DNA from: Streptococcus timonensis
GTDB lineage: Bacteria; Bacillota; Bacilli; Lactobacillales; Streptococcaceae
Length of the DNA stretch: 64,000 bases
Assembly: GCF_900095845.1 (NCBI RefSeq)
Contig: NZ_FMIX01000003.1
Coordinates: 124,001-188,000, forward strand
Reading direction: 5' to 3'
The notes under the pieces are model-generated. The model saw nothing but the letters and a program-made list of their open reading frames with translations. It was not told the DNA's origin and did not search any database. The translations under genes and the position numbers were made by a program. Below are positions 6,763 through 15,817 of this stretch, in pieces (within the stretch, counting starts at the first letter, position 1; every line of letters begins with the position of its first letter).

Positions 6763-7500
6763 ATGAAACGATGGATCGCACTAAACAAGATAGAATTTCT
6801 ATTGACTAAACGACAATTAGTCTATTATCTATTATCCGTAGGGATGCCGACAGCCTTCTATTTATTCTTTTCAGGCATGTACCAGGACACACCAGGTGGG
6901 CCCGCGAATTTTATGCGCGACTACCTCATCTCCATGACGGCTTTTTCCATGATGTCGACAGCTATGTTTTCATTCCCAGCTGTCTTACATACCGATAAAA
7001 TCAACAACTGGCAGAAAACATTGCGCCATACCCCTGTAAATATGGTAGAATATTATCTATCAAAGATAACAAGTATGATGGTTGATTATTTGGTCTCAAT
7101 TCTGGTTGTTTTCTCAGTTGGGCATTTTGTAAGAGGTGTGGATATGTCTCTTGGAAACTGGATTGGGGCTGCGTTCTTGCTGATAGTAGGAAGTGTTGCC
7201 TTTGTAGCACTTGGCTTAACCCTGACTCTCTTACCGTCCAGTCAGCTGATGTCTGTCGTGGGCAATCTTCTTTACTTTGGCTTGGCTGTTTTAGGCGGAC
7301 TCTGGATGCCTGTCTCTTTATTTCCAGACTGGATGCAAGCAATCGGGAAGCGCCTACCAAGCTATCAGTTGATGGAGTTGCTCAAGACCTTCTTAAACGA
7401 GGGTGGCATCAATTTATCAGCCACAGTTTATCTACTTGTTTTTTCAGCAGTTTTGTTTGGTTTGACCATTTACCTTCAAGGTCATAAGGAGAATGCTTAA
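6763..7500 (+). CDS. ABC-2 type transporter permease
   Basis: A 245-residue permease with six membrane segments and the ABC-2 signature region around LYFGLAVLGGLWMPVSLFP. ATG 6763 is chosen because AAGGGAG lies 9 bp upstream; earlier in-frame ATGs (6733, 6754) are inside the ATPase gene or too near the RBS. Its stop shares one base with the start codon of the kinase gene. It forms an exporter with the preceding ATPase. Confidence 0.88.
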   Translation: MKRWIALNKIEFLLTKRQLVYYLLSVGMPTAFYLFFSGMYQDTPGGPANFMRDYLISMTAFSMMSTAMFSFPAVLHTDKINNWQKTLRHTPVNMVEYYLSKITSMMVDYLVSILVVFSVGHFVRGVDMSLGNWIGAAFLLIVGSVAFVALGLTLTLLPSSQLMSVVGNLLYFGLAVLGGLWMPVSLFPDWMQAIGKRLPSYQLMELLKTFLNEGGINLSATVYLLVFSAVLFGLTIYLQGHKENA

Positions 7501-8597
7501 TGCTTGAAAGACTAAAAAGCATACACTATATGTTTTGGGCCAGTTTGATTTTTATGGTTTTCCCTATCCTACCTGTAGTGACTGGGTGGCTTTCTGCCTG
7601 GCATTTATTGATTGATATTCTATTTGTAGTGGCGTATTTGGGTGTTTTAACAACTAAGAATCAGCGCCTATCTTGGCTATATTGGGGCTTCATGCTGGTC
7701 TATGTAGCTGGGAATACCGCCTTTGTTGCTGTAAATTATATCTGGTTCTTCTTTTTCCTTTCCAATCTCTTAATTTATCATTTTGGTGTACGTAGTTTAA
7801 AGTCTTTACATGTCTGGACTTTTCTCCTTACTCAAGTGCTTGTTGTGGGCCAACTTTTGATTATTCAGAGAATCGAAGTTGAGTTTCTATTCTATCTACT
7901 TGTAATTCTTACTTTTGTCGATTTAATGACATTTGGTATGGTTCGGATTCGGATTGTGGAGGATTTGAAAGAAGCTCAGGCTAAGCAAAATGCCCAGATA
8001 AATCTATTGCTTGCTGAAAATGAACGCAGTCGTATCGGTCAGGATTTGCATGATAGCTTGGGACACACCTTTGCTATGCTGAGTGTCAAGACAGATTTAG
8101 CCTTGCAGTTATTTCAGATGGAGGCTTATCCACAGGTGGAAAAGGAATTAAAAGAAATTCACCAGATCAGCAAGGATTCCATGAATGAGGTGCGAACCAT
8201 TGTGGAAAATCTGAAATCACGGACCCTAGCTTCAGAGCTTGAGACTGTTAAGAAGATGCTAGAAATTGCTGGGATTGAGGTTGAGGTTGATAATCAATTA
8301 GACAAGGCTAGTTTGACCCAGGATGTAGAGTCGACGGCTGCTATGATTTTGTTAGAACTGGCGACCAATATCATCAAGCATGCCAGAGCTGCAAAAGCCT
8401 ATCTAAAACTGGAACGTACAGATCAGGAGTTGGTCCTGACAGTTAGAGATGACGGGAAAGGATTTGCAACTGTAAAAGGAAATGAATTCCATACAGTCCG
8501 TGACCGTGCAGCAGCCTTCTCTGGTCAAGTAGAGCTGGTCAGTTTGAAAGATCCCACAGAAGTGCGCGTGCATCTGCCTTATAAGGAGAGAAAGTAG
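7500..8597 (+). CDS. sensor histidine kinase, HisKA_3 (NarL/DesK-like; TCS11-like)
   Basis: A 365-residue kinase with five or six N-terminal membrane helices (residues 1-150) and almost no extracellular loop, so it probably senses in the membrane. A coiled-coil linker leads to the dimerisation/phosphotransfer segment RIGQDLHDSLGHT with the phosphoacceptor His184. The ATP-binding domain carries the N box LELATNIIKHA and DDGKGF. Its arrangement with a LuxR-type regulator and an ABC exporter resembles pneumococcal HK11/RR11. TAATG overlap with the permease gene. Confidence 0.92.
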   Translation: MLERLKSIHYMFWASLIFMVFPILPVVTGWLSAWHLLIDILFVVAYLGVLTTKNQRLSWLYWGFMLVYVAGNTAFVAVNYIWFFFFLSNLLIYHFGVRSLKSLHVWTFLLTQVLVVGQLLIIQRIEVEFLFYLLVILTFVDLMTFGMVRIRIVEDLKEAQAKQNAQINLLLAENERSRIGQDLHDSLGHTFAMLSVKTDLALQLFQMEAYPQVEKELKEIHQISKDSMNEVRTIVENLKSRTLASELETVKKMLEIAGIEVEVDNQLDKASLTQDVESTAAMILLELATNIIKHARAAKAYLKLERTDQELVLTVRDDGKGFATVKGNEFHTVRDRAAAFSGQVELVSLKDPTEVRVHLPYKERK

Positions 8598-9197
8598 ATG
8601 AAAGTATTAGTCGCAGAAGATCAAAGTATGCTTAGAGATGCCATGTGCCAGCTCTTAAGCTTTCAACCAGATGTGGAGACCGTCTTGCAGGCGAAAAATG
8701 GAGCTGAAGCTATTGAGGTTTTGGGGAAAGAAGCAGTAGATATTGCCATCCTTGACGTCGAAATGCCAGTCAAGACAGGACTAGAAGCGCTCGAGTGGAT
8801 CAAACAAGAAGTGCCTGAAACAAAGGTGGTTATCGTTACAACCTTTAAACGTCCAGGTTATTTTGAACGAGCGGTCAAAGCAGGAGTCGACGCCTATGTC
8901 TTGAAAGAGCGGAGCATCGCCGAGCTCATGCAAACCCTGCATACGGTGTTAGAGGGACGCAAGGAATATTCTCCAGAGCTGATGGAAGTCATGATGACCC
9001 ATCCCAATCCCTTGACCGAGCAAGAAGTCGCTGTTTTGCATGGAGTTGCACAGGGGCTGTCCAACCAAGAAATTGCGGATAAGCTCTACCTCTCAAACGG
9101 CACCGTCCGTAATTACATGACCAATATCCTCTCCAAACTAGGCGCAAGCAACCGAACCGAAGCAGCCAAAACTGCCGAGGAAGAAGGCTGGTTGTGA
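8598..9197 (+). CDS. response regulator, NarL/FixJ family (TCS11-like)
   Basis: A 199-residue regulator: receiver domain (1-120) with the acidic pocket AEDQ, phosphoacceptor Asp53 in ILDVEMP and conserved Lys in YVLKERS, then a LuxR-type helix-turn-helix (about 135-199) with LTEQEVAVL and [10 protein letters not shown]. It starts directly after the kinase stop codon. It presumably activates the promoter at the head of this operon, where an inverted repeat and a poor -35 are found. Confidence 0.93.
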   Translation: MKVLVAEDQSMLRDAMCQLLSFQPDVETVLQAKNGAEAIEVLGKEAVDIAILDVEMPVKTGLEALEWIKQEVPETKVVIVTTFKRPGYFERAVKAGVDAYVLKERSIAELMQTLHTVLEGRKEYSPELMEVMMTHPNPLTEQEVAVLHGVAQGLSNQEIADKLYLSNGTVRNYMTNILSKLGASNRTEAAKTAEEEGWL

Positions 9198-9207
9198 GGA
9201 AATAAAT

Positions 9208-9238
9208 AAAAACCTCCTGAATAAATCAGGAGGTTTTT
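9208..9238. terminator. bidirectional terminator
   Basis: A perfect 13-bp stem AAAAACCTCCTGA/TCAGGAGGTTTTT with a 5-nt loop separates the two-component operon from the convergent DUF3883 gene. Confidence 0.9.
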
Positions 9239-9262
9239 CAGGAGTAGGAAAATTGTAAAATT

Positions 9263-10018
9263 CTAATATAAATCTTCAAGACTTCTGTATTCTATGACTT
9301 CGTTTTTTATGATACTCTTTTTGAATTCAAAATGATTCAAAGGATTATCGATTAACACTAGCTTTGGAATGTCATCTAGGTTAGTGACCAAGGATAAAAT
9401 AAAATCTGATTGAAACTCTTTTGCTTTCTCAAATTCTCTGGCAGTCAAACGAATCCGTCCTTTAGGTTTTCGAATACCTTTAACTTCAGCAAGGTAAGAA
9501 TGTTCTTGAACATCTACTTGGAAATCATATCCATCGCCATAAAGGCGGGCATCGGTTAATTGTCCACCTTGAAATTTTTCTTCTTTATCAAAATGGAGTA
9601 TAAAGTAATTTTCTGCTTCCATTCCAGTTTCTTGTAGACGTTTAAATTTAGTTCGGACTATTGGCTTTTCAATGACTGCTATGCCTGTTTTCTTCCCTTC
9701 GCTTGCAAGTAGCATTTTAACGATTTCTGCAAAATTATGAACATCTTCATTTCCAAACATCATGTCAATTAAATCTTTTCTAAAACGGTAGACCTCAGCT
9801 TTTTGCCACCAGCCTTTTCTATTGTTATCAAAATAAGGGTCGAATAAATCCATTCTATTTTTAACTACCCCAGTTGTTTCTGCGATACCCAAAGAGACTA
9901 TATAACGATAAAACTCAGATTTACTAGAGCATTGAAACTCTTTTATAAATAACTTATCAAATTTGGCAAGACCATAGCCAATTAAATTTAACAATTCATA
10001 ATGAGGGTGTTTGGACAT
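9263..10018 (-). CDS. DUF3883-domain protein (PD-(D/E)XK-like)
   Basis: A 251-residue soluble protein. The C-terminal half resembles DUF3883: GYDFQVDV, a strand, then AEVKG (an ExK motif), followed by RIRLTAREFEKAKEFQSDF. The D...ExK arrangement is that of Mrr-like restriction nucleases, and DUF3883 often occurs in phage-defence proteins. The N-terminal half (about 1-110) is helical and unassigned. ATG 10018 has GGAGAAAG in front; the earlier in-frame start lacks one. No methylase, helicase or other defence gene is adjacent. The gene has its own promoter behind the valS terminator. Nuclease function is an inference. Confidence 0.75.
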   Translation of the reverse strand: MSKHPHYELLNLIGYGLAKFDKLFIKEFQCSSKSEFYRYIVSLGIAETTGVVKNRMDLFDPYFDNNRKGWWQKAEVYRFRKDLIDMMFGNEDVHNFAEIVKMLLASEGKKTGIAVIEKPIVRTKFKRLQETGMEAENYFILHFDKEEKFQGGQLTDARLYGDGYDFQVDVQEHSYLAEVKGIRKPKGRIRLTAREFEKAKEFQSDFILSLVTNLDDIPKLVLIDNPLNHFEFKKSIIKNEVIEYRSLEDLY

Positions 10019-10028
10019 AACTTTCTCC

Positions 10029-10056
10029 ATCAATAGATATTGATTTCATTATACCA
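10029..10056 (-). promoter_or_regulatory. promoter and inverted repeat of the DUF3883 gene
   Basis: The minus strand has extended -10 TGG-TATAAT (10056-10048), whose T is the last base of the valS terminator T-run. ATCAATA/TATTGAT (10029-10044) forms a 16-bp inverted repeat over the expected start site. Its 2-bp centre is too small for an RNA loop, so a protein operator is more likely. Confidence 0.5.
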
Positions 10057-10082
10057 AAAAAACACGGCTTGCCACCGTGTTT
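10056..10082 (-). terminator. valS terminator
   Basis: On the minus strand AAACACGG and CCGTGTTT pair around a 7-nt loop, followed by seven T. Confidence 0.85.
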
Positions 10083-10088
10083 CTGTGT

Positions 10089-12740
10089 TTATTTCACCAA
10101 CTTCTTCATCTCATCAATACGTGCGACTGTCGCATCGTATTTCGCTTGGTAGTCGGCTTGTTTGTCGCGTTCTTTTTGGACGACTTCTGGTTTAGCATTG
10201 GCTACGAAGCGTTCGTTAGAGAGCTTCTTACCGACCATATCCAGTTCTTTTTGCCATTTAGCCAGTTCCTTGTCGAGACGAGCCAGTTCTTCTTCGACAT
10301 TGAGGAGGTCTGCCAGTGGCAAGTAGATTTCTGCTCCTGTGATGACGCTTGACATAGCGAGTTCAGGTGCAGGGATGTTTGATGCGATTTTCAGGTGTTC
10401 TGGATTTGTGAAGCGTTTGATGTAGTTGACATTGCTATTAAAGAAGGCATCCAAGTTGCTATCGCTTGTCTTAATAAGAATCGTGATTGGCTTACTTGGT
10501 GCTACGTTTACTTCAGCACGCGCATTACGAACAGCACGGATCAAGTCTTTAAGACTTTCCACACCTGTGTGAGCCGTAAGGTCTTCAAAGGCTGGGTTGA
10601 CAGTTGGATACTCTGCTGTAACGATAGAACCTTCTGAGATTTGTCCAAAGATTTCCTCTGTCACGAATGGCATGATTGGGTGAAGGAGACGAAGGATCTT
10701 GTCCAAAGTATAAATGAGAACAGAACGTGTGATGACTTTCTCTTCTTCGTTATCGCTATAAAGCACTTCCTTGGTCAACTCAACGTACCAGTCCGCAAAC
10801 TCATCCCAGATGAAGTTATAGAGAATGTGCCCAGCTACACCAAACTCAAACTTGTCAAAGTTAGCAGTAGCTTTTCCGATGGTTTCATTGAGGTTGTGGA
10901 GAATCCAGCGGTCTGTAACATTTCCAGCTTCCTTGTTGGTAACTTTTTCGACATTGGCAGTAGCTTGCTCTAGGGTCAAACCTTCATTGTTCATGAGGAT
11001 GTAGCGAGAGATGTTCCAGATCTTGTTAATGAAGTTCCATGAAGCATCCATTTTCTCGTAAGAGAAGCGCACGTCTTGCCCTGGTGCAGATCCGTTTGAA
11101 AGGAACCAACGAAGGGCATCGGCACCGTATTTCTCAATAACATCCATTGGGTCGATTCCGTTACCGAGAGATTTAGACATCTTGCGTCCTTGTTCGTCAC
11201 GAATGAGACCGTGAATCAGAACGTTTTGGAATGGCTGACGGCCAGTGAATTCCAAGGATTGGAAGATCATACGAGACACCCAGAAGAAGATGATGTCGTA
11301 ACCTGTAACCAAGGTTGAAGTTGGGAAGTAACGTTTGAAGTCTTCTGAGTCGACATCAGGCCAGCCCATAGTTGAGAATGGCCAAAGGGCAGAACTGAAC
11401 CAAGTATCCAAGACGTCTTCGTCCTGAGTCCATCCGTCACCTTCAGGAGCTTCTTCACCGACGTACATTTCACCCTCAGTATTGTACCAAGCAGGGATTT
11501 GGTGACCCCACCAGAGCTGACGAGAGATTACCCAGTCGTGGACATTTTCCATCCATTGAAGGAAGGTATCGTTGAAACGAGGTGGGTAGAATTCTACCTT
11601 ATCATCTGTGTCTTGGTTGGCAATAGCATTTTTGGCCAATTGGTCCATCTTGACGAACCATTGTGTAGACAAACGTGGCTCAACCACTACACCTGTACGC
11701 TCTGAGTGACCAACACTGTGGACACGTTTTTCGATTTTAACGAGGGCACCGATTTCTTCCAACTTAGCAACGACTACCTTACGAGCTTCGAAACGGTCCA
11801 TGCCTGCAAATTCGAAGGCCAAGTCATTCATGGTTCCGTCGTCGTTCATAACATTGACTTGTGGCAAGTTGTGACGTTGACCAACTAAGAAGTCGTTTGG
11901 ATCGTGGGCAGGAGTGATTTTCACGACACCAGTACCAAATTCAGGATCTGCGTGTTCATCTCCAACGATTGGGATGAGTTTATTAGCGATTGGAAGGACG
12001 ACGTTTTTACCGATCAAGTCCTTGTAGCGTGGGTCTTCTGGATTGACCGCAACGGCAACGTCCCCAAACATAGTCTCAGGACGAGTTGTCGCCACTTCAA
12101 GAGCGCGTGAACCATCTTCCAGCATGTAGTTCATGTGGTAGAAGGCACCTTCAACGTCCTTGTGGATTACCTCGATATCAGAAAGGGCTGTGCGAGCTGC
12201 TGGGTCCCAGTTGATAATAAACTCACCACGGTAGATCCAACCTTTCTTGTATAGGTCCACAAAGACCTTACGAACGGCTTTTGACAAACCTTCGTCAAGA
12301 GTGAAACGCTCACGAGAGTAGTCTACAGAGAGCCCCATCTTGCCCCATTGTTCCTTGATGGTAGTGGCATATTCGTCTTTCCATTCCCAGACTTTCTCGA
12401 GGAATTTCTCACGACCGAGGTCATAACGCGTAATGCCCTCACCACGCAAGCGCTCCTCAACCTTAGCCTGAGTGGCAATACCTGCGTGGTCCATCCCTGG
12501 GAGCCAAAGTGTATCAAAACCTTGCATGCGTTTTTGACGGATGATGATATCCTGTAAAGTCGTATCCCAAGCGTGACCAAGGTGAAGTTTCCCAGTCACG
12601 TTTGGTGGTGGAATCACGATTGAATAAGGCTTAGCCTTTTGATCGCCTGAAGGCTTGAAAACATCCGCATCAAGCCATTTTTGATAACGACCAGCCTCAA
12701 CCTCGGCTGGATTGTATTTAGGTGAAAGTTCTTTAGACAT
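10089..12740 (-). CDS. valS: valyl-tRNA synthetase
   Basis: A full-length 883-residue class I synthetase that charges tRNA-Val. It has HIGH-type motif HLGH (53-56), the CP1 editing domain that hydrolyses Thr-tRNA(Val), KMSKS motif [11 protein letters not shown], the anticodon-binding domain and a C-terminal coiled coil (last about 65 residues, rich in Leu/Lys/Glu) that binds tRNA. It lies 30 bp downstream of an acetyltransferase gene, and both are behind a T-box with a GUC specifier. Synthesis should therefore rise when uncharged tRNA-Val accumulates. Confidence 0.98.
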   Translation of the reverse strand: MSKELSPKYNPAEVEAGRYQKWLDADVFKPSGDQKAKPYSIVIPPPNVTGKLHLGHAWDTTLQDIIIRQKRMQGFDTLWLPGMDHAGIATQAKVEERLRGEGITRYDLGREKFLEKVWEWKDEYATTIKEQWGKMGLSVDYSRERFTLDEGLSKAVRKVFVDLYKKGWIYRGEFIINWDPAARTALSDIEVIHKDVEGAFYHMNYMLEDGSRALEVATTRPETMFGDVAVAVNPEDPRYKDLIGKNVVLPIANKLIPIVGDEHADPEFGTGVVKITPAHDPNDFLVGQRHNLPQVNVMNDDGTMNDLAFEFAGMDRFEARKVVVAKLEEIGALVKIEKRVHSVGHSERTGVVVEPRLSTQWFVKMDQLAKNAIANQDTDDKVEFYPPRFNDTFLQWMENVHDWVISRQLWWGHQIPAWYNTEGEMYVGEEAPEGDGWTQDEDVLDTWFSSALWPFSTMGWPDVDSEDFKRYFPTSTLVTGYDIIFFWVSRMIFQSLEFTGRQPFQNVLIHGLIRDEQGRKMSKSLGNGIDPMDVIEKYGADALRWFLSNGSAPGQDVRFSYEKMDASWNFINKIWNISRYILMNNEGLTLEQATANVEKVTNKEAGNVTDRWILHNLNETIGKATANFDKFEFGVAGHILYNFIWDEFADWYVELTKEVLYSDNEEEKVITRSVLIYTLDKILRLLHPIMPFVTEEIFGQISEGSIVTAEYPTVNPAFEDLTAHTGVESLKDLIRAVRNARAEVNVAPSKPITILIKTSDSNLDAFFNSNVNYIKRFTNPEHLKIASNIPAPELAMSSVITGAEIYLPLADLLNVEEELARLDKELAKWQKELDMVGKKLSNERFVANAKPEVVQKERDKQADYQAKYDATVARIDEMKKLVK

Positions 12741-12770
12741 GTGTGTGTCCTTTCTAGTTATTTCTATTCT

Positions 12771-13334
12771 TTAGTGTTGAGCTTCCCACTCACTCTTCAG
12801 CAAGCCATATATCAGACTGTCACATCGGTTACCTTGAGCATCTTTGCGGTCTCTTATGCGAGCTTCAAGAGTGAAACTGAGTTTTTCAGCGACGCGTTGA
12901 CTTTGGACATTGTATCCAAAGCAAGCCAGTTCTATCTTGTGAAGTCCTAAATCTTTAAAACCTAGATCAATCAAGGCACGCGCTGCTTCTGGAACATAGC
13001 CTCGTCCCCAATAGTCTGGGTGCAAGGTATAGCCAATCTCCAGCACATCGTCTTCGTGGCGATGGTTGAAATCAATAGAGCCGATAATCTTATCAGTCTC
13101 TTTGACCACAATCCCATAACCATCTGGGAGATTGTCCTTTTGATTGCGCTCGGGAAGGATATGCTCTAGGTAATAAATCTCATCTTCCAAGGTCTTGACG
13201 GGTGGAAAGCCAGCTGGGTAAGAAACCTCTGGACGACTCGCATAGTCAAAGATAACCTCGGCATCCGCCACGGTACGGACTCGTAAGACCAGACGCTCCG
13301 TTTCGATTTGTTCTGGCAACTCTGCTCTTGTCAT
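12771..13334 (-). CDS. GNAT-family N-acetyltransferase (RimJ/RimL-like)
   Basis: A 187-residue acetyltransferase beginning MTRAELPEQIETERL, with GNAT core motifs including LEIGYTLHPDYWGRGYVPEA (acetyl-CoA binding) and IELACFGYNVQSQRVAEKL. RimJ/RimL-like enzymes acetylate protein N-termini; the target is unknown. ATG 13334 is chosen because upstream in-frame codons lie inside the T-box terminator. It is the first gene of a T-box-controlled transcript with valS, so its level follows valine tRNA charging. The link between acetylation and valine supply is unexplained. Confidence 0.88.
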   Translation of the reverse strand: MTRAELPEQIETERLVLRVRTVADAEVIFDYASRPEVSYPAGFPPVKTLEDEIYYLEHILPERNQKDNLPDGYGIVVKETDKIIGSIDFNHRHEDDVLEIGYTLHPDYWGRGYVPEAARALIDLGFKDLGLHKIELACFGYNVQSQRVAEKLSFTLEARIRDRKDAQGNRCDSLIYGLLKSEWEAQH

Positions 13335-13569
13335 CTTCCTACCTCGCTTTCTACAAAAAATCGCCCCTGTCATTAATTTGACAGGGACGAATGTGTTTAT
13401 CCGCGGTACCACCCAATTTCGGGCAGAGCCCGCAACTTTAATCTTTATAGGAAACAAAAAGATTATTCTAATATTCCATTTTCATCCATTAGCAACCAGT
13501 TTTGACACATTTGTGGACTTCTCAGCTCCGCCACTTTCTGTAAAATGTGGGACTCAAAACACCTCTAAT
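13335..13569 (-). promoter_or_regulatory. T-box riboswitch, valine specific
   Basis: The leader on the minus strand holds Stem I closed by CCATTAG/CTAATGG, the AGTG motif and a specifier GUC at 13506-13504 followed by A. The invariant T-box GGTGGTACCGCGG lies at 13413-13401, and an intrinsic terminator (about 13389-13354) has arms CGTCCCTGTC and GACAGGGGCG and six T. GUC is a valine codon, and the downstream transcript contains valS, so specificity and target agree. Confidence 0.95.
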
Positions 13570-13575
13570 GGCTTT

Positions 13576-13604
13576 ATTTTAACAAGTTTTTCACGGAAAT
13601 GCAA
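13576..13604 (-). promoter_or_regulatory. promoter of the T-box transcript
   Basis: Minus-strand TTGCAT (13604-13599), 17-bp spacer, TAAAAT (13581-13576). It lies 14 bp beyond the stop of the HhH gene, so that gene has no separate terminator in front of this promoter. Confidence 0.65.
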
Positions 13605-13617
13605 GGGACAAGAAAGA

Positions 13618-14013
13618 TTACTTGAACTTGATGCCGTTTTCTTTTAACTTCTTGATAGTAGCTGGACCGATTCCTTTCAAAGCAAGGAGTTCATTTTCTG
13701 TCCAGTTTTTGAAGTCAGCAGCAGACTTGATCCCTTCATCGTAGAAAGTTTTAGCACGGTCAAGTGGAAGTCCGCCTAGGTCAGCTGCGAAATCTTCAAC
13801 AGAAGTTGTAAGCTTGTGGGCTTGCTCTTTAGTTGCTTCTACAGCTTTTTCTACTTGCTTAGAGACAGCTTTTCCAGCCTCGCTTGCTGCATGCTCTGCC
13901 TGTTTAACAACTTTCTTTGTCTCTTCGACAACCTTGTTTATAGCATTTGAGAATGCACCTGAACGACGAAGGCTGTTTCTTAATTGTTTTTTACGTTGTA
14001 GTTTCTTTGACAT
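13618..14013 (-). CDS. helix-hairpin-helix protein with coiled-coil N-terminus
   Basis: A 131-residue basic protein. Residues 1-30 are Arg/Lys rich, 30-85 form an Ala/Lys/Glu coiled coil (EETKKVVKQAEHAASEAGKA), and the C-terminal about 55 residues contain a helix-hairpin-helix fold ending LLALKGIGPATIKKLKENG. GIGPATIKKL is a classic non-specific DNA backbone-binding hairpin. It has no enzymatic domain. It may be a small nucleoid or DNA-binding protein; I do not know a characterised homologue. Its leader carries a terminator-like hairpin. Confidence 0.8.
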   Translation of the reverse strand: MSKKLQRKKQLRNSLRRSGAFSNAINKVVEETKKVVKQAEHAASEAGKAVSKQVEKAVEATKEQAHKLTTSVEDFAADLGGLPLDRAKTFYDEGIKSAADFKNWTENELLALKGIGPATIKKLKENGIKFK

Positions 14014-14030
14014 GGTAAAATCCTTTCAAT

Positions 14031-14055
14031 AAAAAACCCCTGTGATTGAACAAGG
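14031..14055 (-). terminator. terminator-like hairpin in the leader of the HhH gene
   Basis: Minus-strand CCTTGT (14055-14050) and ACAGGG (14043-14038) pair across a 6-nt loop and are followed by G and six T. It sits between the promoter and the start codon, so it would act as an attenuator. Confidence 0.4.
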
Positions 14056-14072
14056 ATAAATCTTTATGTTTT

Positions 14073-14101
14073 ATTGTATCAACTTTCTTTTGAAAATGCA
14101 A
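14073..14101 (-). promoter_or_regulatory. promoter of the HhH gene
   Basis: Minus-strand TTGCAT (14101-14096), 17-bp spacer, TACAAT (14078-14073). Confidence 0.65.
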
Positions 14102-14184
14102 GGTTTGAAATGATGCTCTTATTTGTAAACTATAGTAAATACCCTCTAGAATAAGCTATGAAGATAGAAGAAAAGCGAAAAATA

Positions 14185-14193
14185 TGGTATAAT
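14185..14193 (+). promoter_or_regulatory. extended -10 promoter of uppS operon
   Basis: TGG-TATAAT (14185-14193), 32 bp before the uppS start codon; no clear -35 is seen. Confidence 0.6.
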
Positions 14194-14225
14194 GAAACGA
14201 TAGATTTTTGAATAGGAATACAAGC

Positions 14226-14984
14226 ATGTTTGGATTTTTAAAAAAAGATAAACCAATAGAGACTCCAGTACCAACAATGGTACCGTCTCATATCGGTGTT
14301 ATCATGGATGGAAATGGTCGTTGGGCTAAAAAACGAATGCAACCTAGAGTTTTTGGACATAAGGCTGGGATGGATGCTTTGAAAAAAATTGCAATTGCAG
14401 CTAGTGATATGGGAGTTAAGGCCCTGACTGTTTATGCCTTTTCGACCGAAAACTGGGCTCGTCCAGACCAAGAAGTTAAATTTATCATGAACTTGCCAGT
14501 TGAGTTTTATGACAAATATGTGCCTGAATTGCATGAGAGAAACATGAAGATTCAGATGATAGGTGAAACCAATCGCTTACCTAAAGAGACTTTTGAAGCT
14601 TTGAAAAAAGCGGAGGAATTAACGCAGTCAAATACAGGATTGATTCTTAATTTTGCCCTCAACTATGGAGGAAGAGCTGAAATTACACAGGCTCTCAAGT
14701 TGATTGCAGAGGAAGTTTCAGAAGGTAAGATAAGTTCTGCAGACATTGACGAAGAATTGATTGGAGACTATCTTTTTACAGGTCATTTACCTAAAGATTT
14801 TCGTGATCCAGATTTGATTATTCGAACTAGTGGTGAGCTTCGTTTGAGTAACTTCTTGCCTTGGCAGGCTGCCTATAGTGAGCTTTATTTCACAGATGTC
14901 TTGTGGCCGGATTTCGACGAGCAAGCTTTGAAGGAGGCTATTGCAGAGTTCAATCGTCGTAACCGTCGATTTGGAGGAGTTTAG
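14226..14984 (+). CDS. uppS: undecaprenyl pyrophosphate synthase
   Basis: A 252-residue cis-prenyltransferase that extends farnesyl pyrophosphate with isopentenyl units to the C55 lipid carrier for wall polymers. The N-terminal motif IGVIMDGNGRWAKKR contains the Mg-binding Asp; AFSTENWARP and the C-terminal RTSGELRLSNFLPWQ and SELYFTDVLWPDF motifs are present. ATG 14226 gives the normal family N-terminus; an earlier in-frame start at 14208 has no RBS. It heads the uppS-cdsA-rseP-proS run. Confidence 0.97.
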   Translation: MFGFLKKDKPIETPVPTMVPSHIGVIMDGNGRWAKKRMQPRVFGHKAGMDALKKIAIAASDMGVKALTVYAFSTENWARPDQEVKFIMNLPVEFYDKYVPELHERNMKIQMIGETNRLPKETFEALKKAEELTQSNTGLILNFALNYGGRAEITQALKLIAEEVSEGKISSADIDEELIGDYLFTGHLPKDFRDPDLIIRTSGELRLSNFLPWQAAYSELYFTDVLWPDFDEQALKEAIAEFNRRNRRFGGV

Positions 14985-14992
14985 GAGAAATT

Positions 14993-15796
14993 ATGAAAAA
15001 GGATTTACTAAAGAGAACCATCTTTGCCGCTTTGGCTTTGGCTATCTTTATACCGCTCTTAATCTTGGGTGGCCTATGGTTACAGATTGCCATGGGATTG
15101 ATTGCTATGTTAGGGGTTCATGAACTACTTCGTATGAGAGGTTTAAATACCATGACACCCGAAGGACTCTTGACCTTATTAGCGACATTTGCTCTTACTA
15201 TTCCCTTGGAAAATTATTTGACCTTCTTACCAGTAGATGGGAATGTTGTTGCCTATAGCGTCTTGATTTTTATCATGTTAGGTTGCACAGTATTTAGTAA
15301 GAATTACACGATTGAAGATGCGGTCTTTCCAATTGCCATGAGTTTTTACGTCGGCTTTGGATTTAATGCCTTAGTCGATGCTCGTGTAGCAGGTCTAGAT
15401 AAAGCCCTTTTGGGACTTTGTATAGTTTGGGCAACAGATAGTGGTGCCTACCTAGTAGGAATGAATTTTGGTAAGAAAAAGCTAGCTCCGAGAGTCTCTC
15501 CAAATAAAACAATTGAGGGATCATTGGGTGGAGTTGTCGCTGCTATGATAACAACAGCCATCTTTATGATGGTAGATAGTACCGTCGCCCTACCTTATGG
15601 GATTTACAAAATGACTGTTTTTGCTATCTTCTTTAGCTTGGCAGGTCAGTTGGGTGACTTGATTGAGAGTGCCATGAAACGCCACTTTGGTGTTAAGGAC
15701 TCAGGAAAGTTCATCCCTGGACATGGTGGTGTATTGGACCGCTTTGACTCTATGTTAGCTATTTTCCCTATTATGCACCTATTCGGCTTATTTTAA
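14993..15796 (+). CDS. cdsA: phosphatidate cytidylyltransferase
   Basis: A 267-residue membrane enzyme with about eight helices that makes CDP-diacylglycerol from phosphatidate and CTP, the precursor of phosphatidylglycerol and cardiolipin. The C-terminal CDP-transferase signature is visible as KRHFGVKDSGKFIPGHGG followed by LDRFDS. It begins 8 bp after uppS and precedes rseP, the standard Firmicute order. Confidence 0.97.
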   Translation: MKKDLLKRTIFAALALAIFIPLLILGGLWLQIAMGLIAMLGVHELLRMRGLNTMTPEGLLTLLATFALTIPLENYLTFLPVDGNVVAYSVLIFIMLGCTVFSKNYTIEDAVFPIAMSFYVGFGFNALVDARVAGLDKALLGLCIVWATDSGAYLVGMNFGKKKLAPRVSPNKTIEGSLGGVVAAMITTAIFMMVDSTVALPYGIYKMTVFAIFFSLAGQLGDLIESAMKRHFGVKDSGKFIPGHGGVLDRFDSMLAIFPIMHLFGLF

Positions 15797-15817
15797 GGAA
15801 AGGGAATCAGAAACTAA

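Noticed and set aside
12741..13660. Plus-strand reading frames across the acetyltransferase and T-box region.
   Set aside because: They cover the riboswitch and a conserved minus-strand gene and have no homologue-like features.
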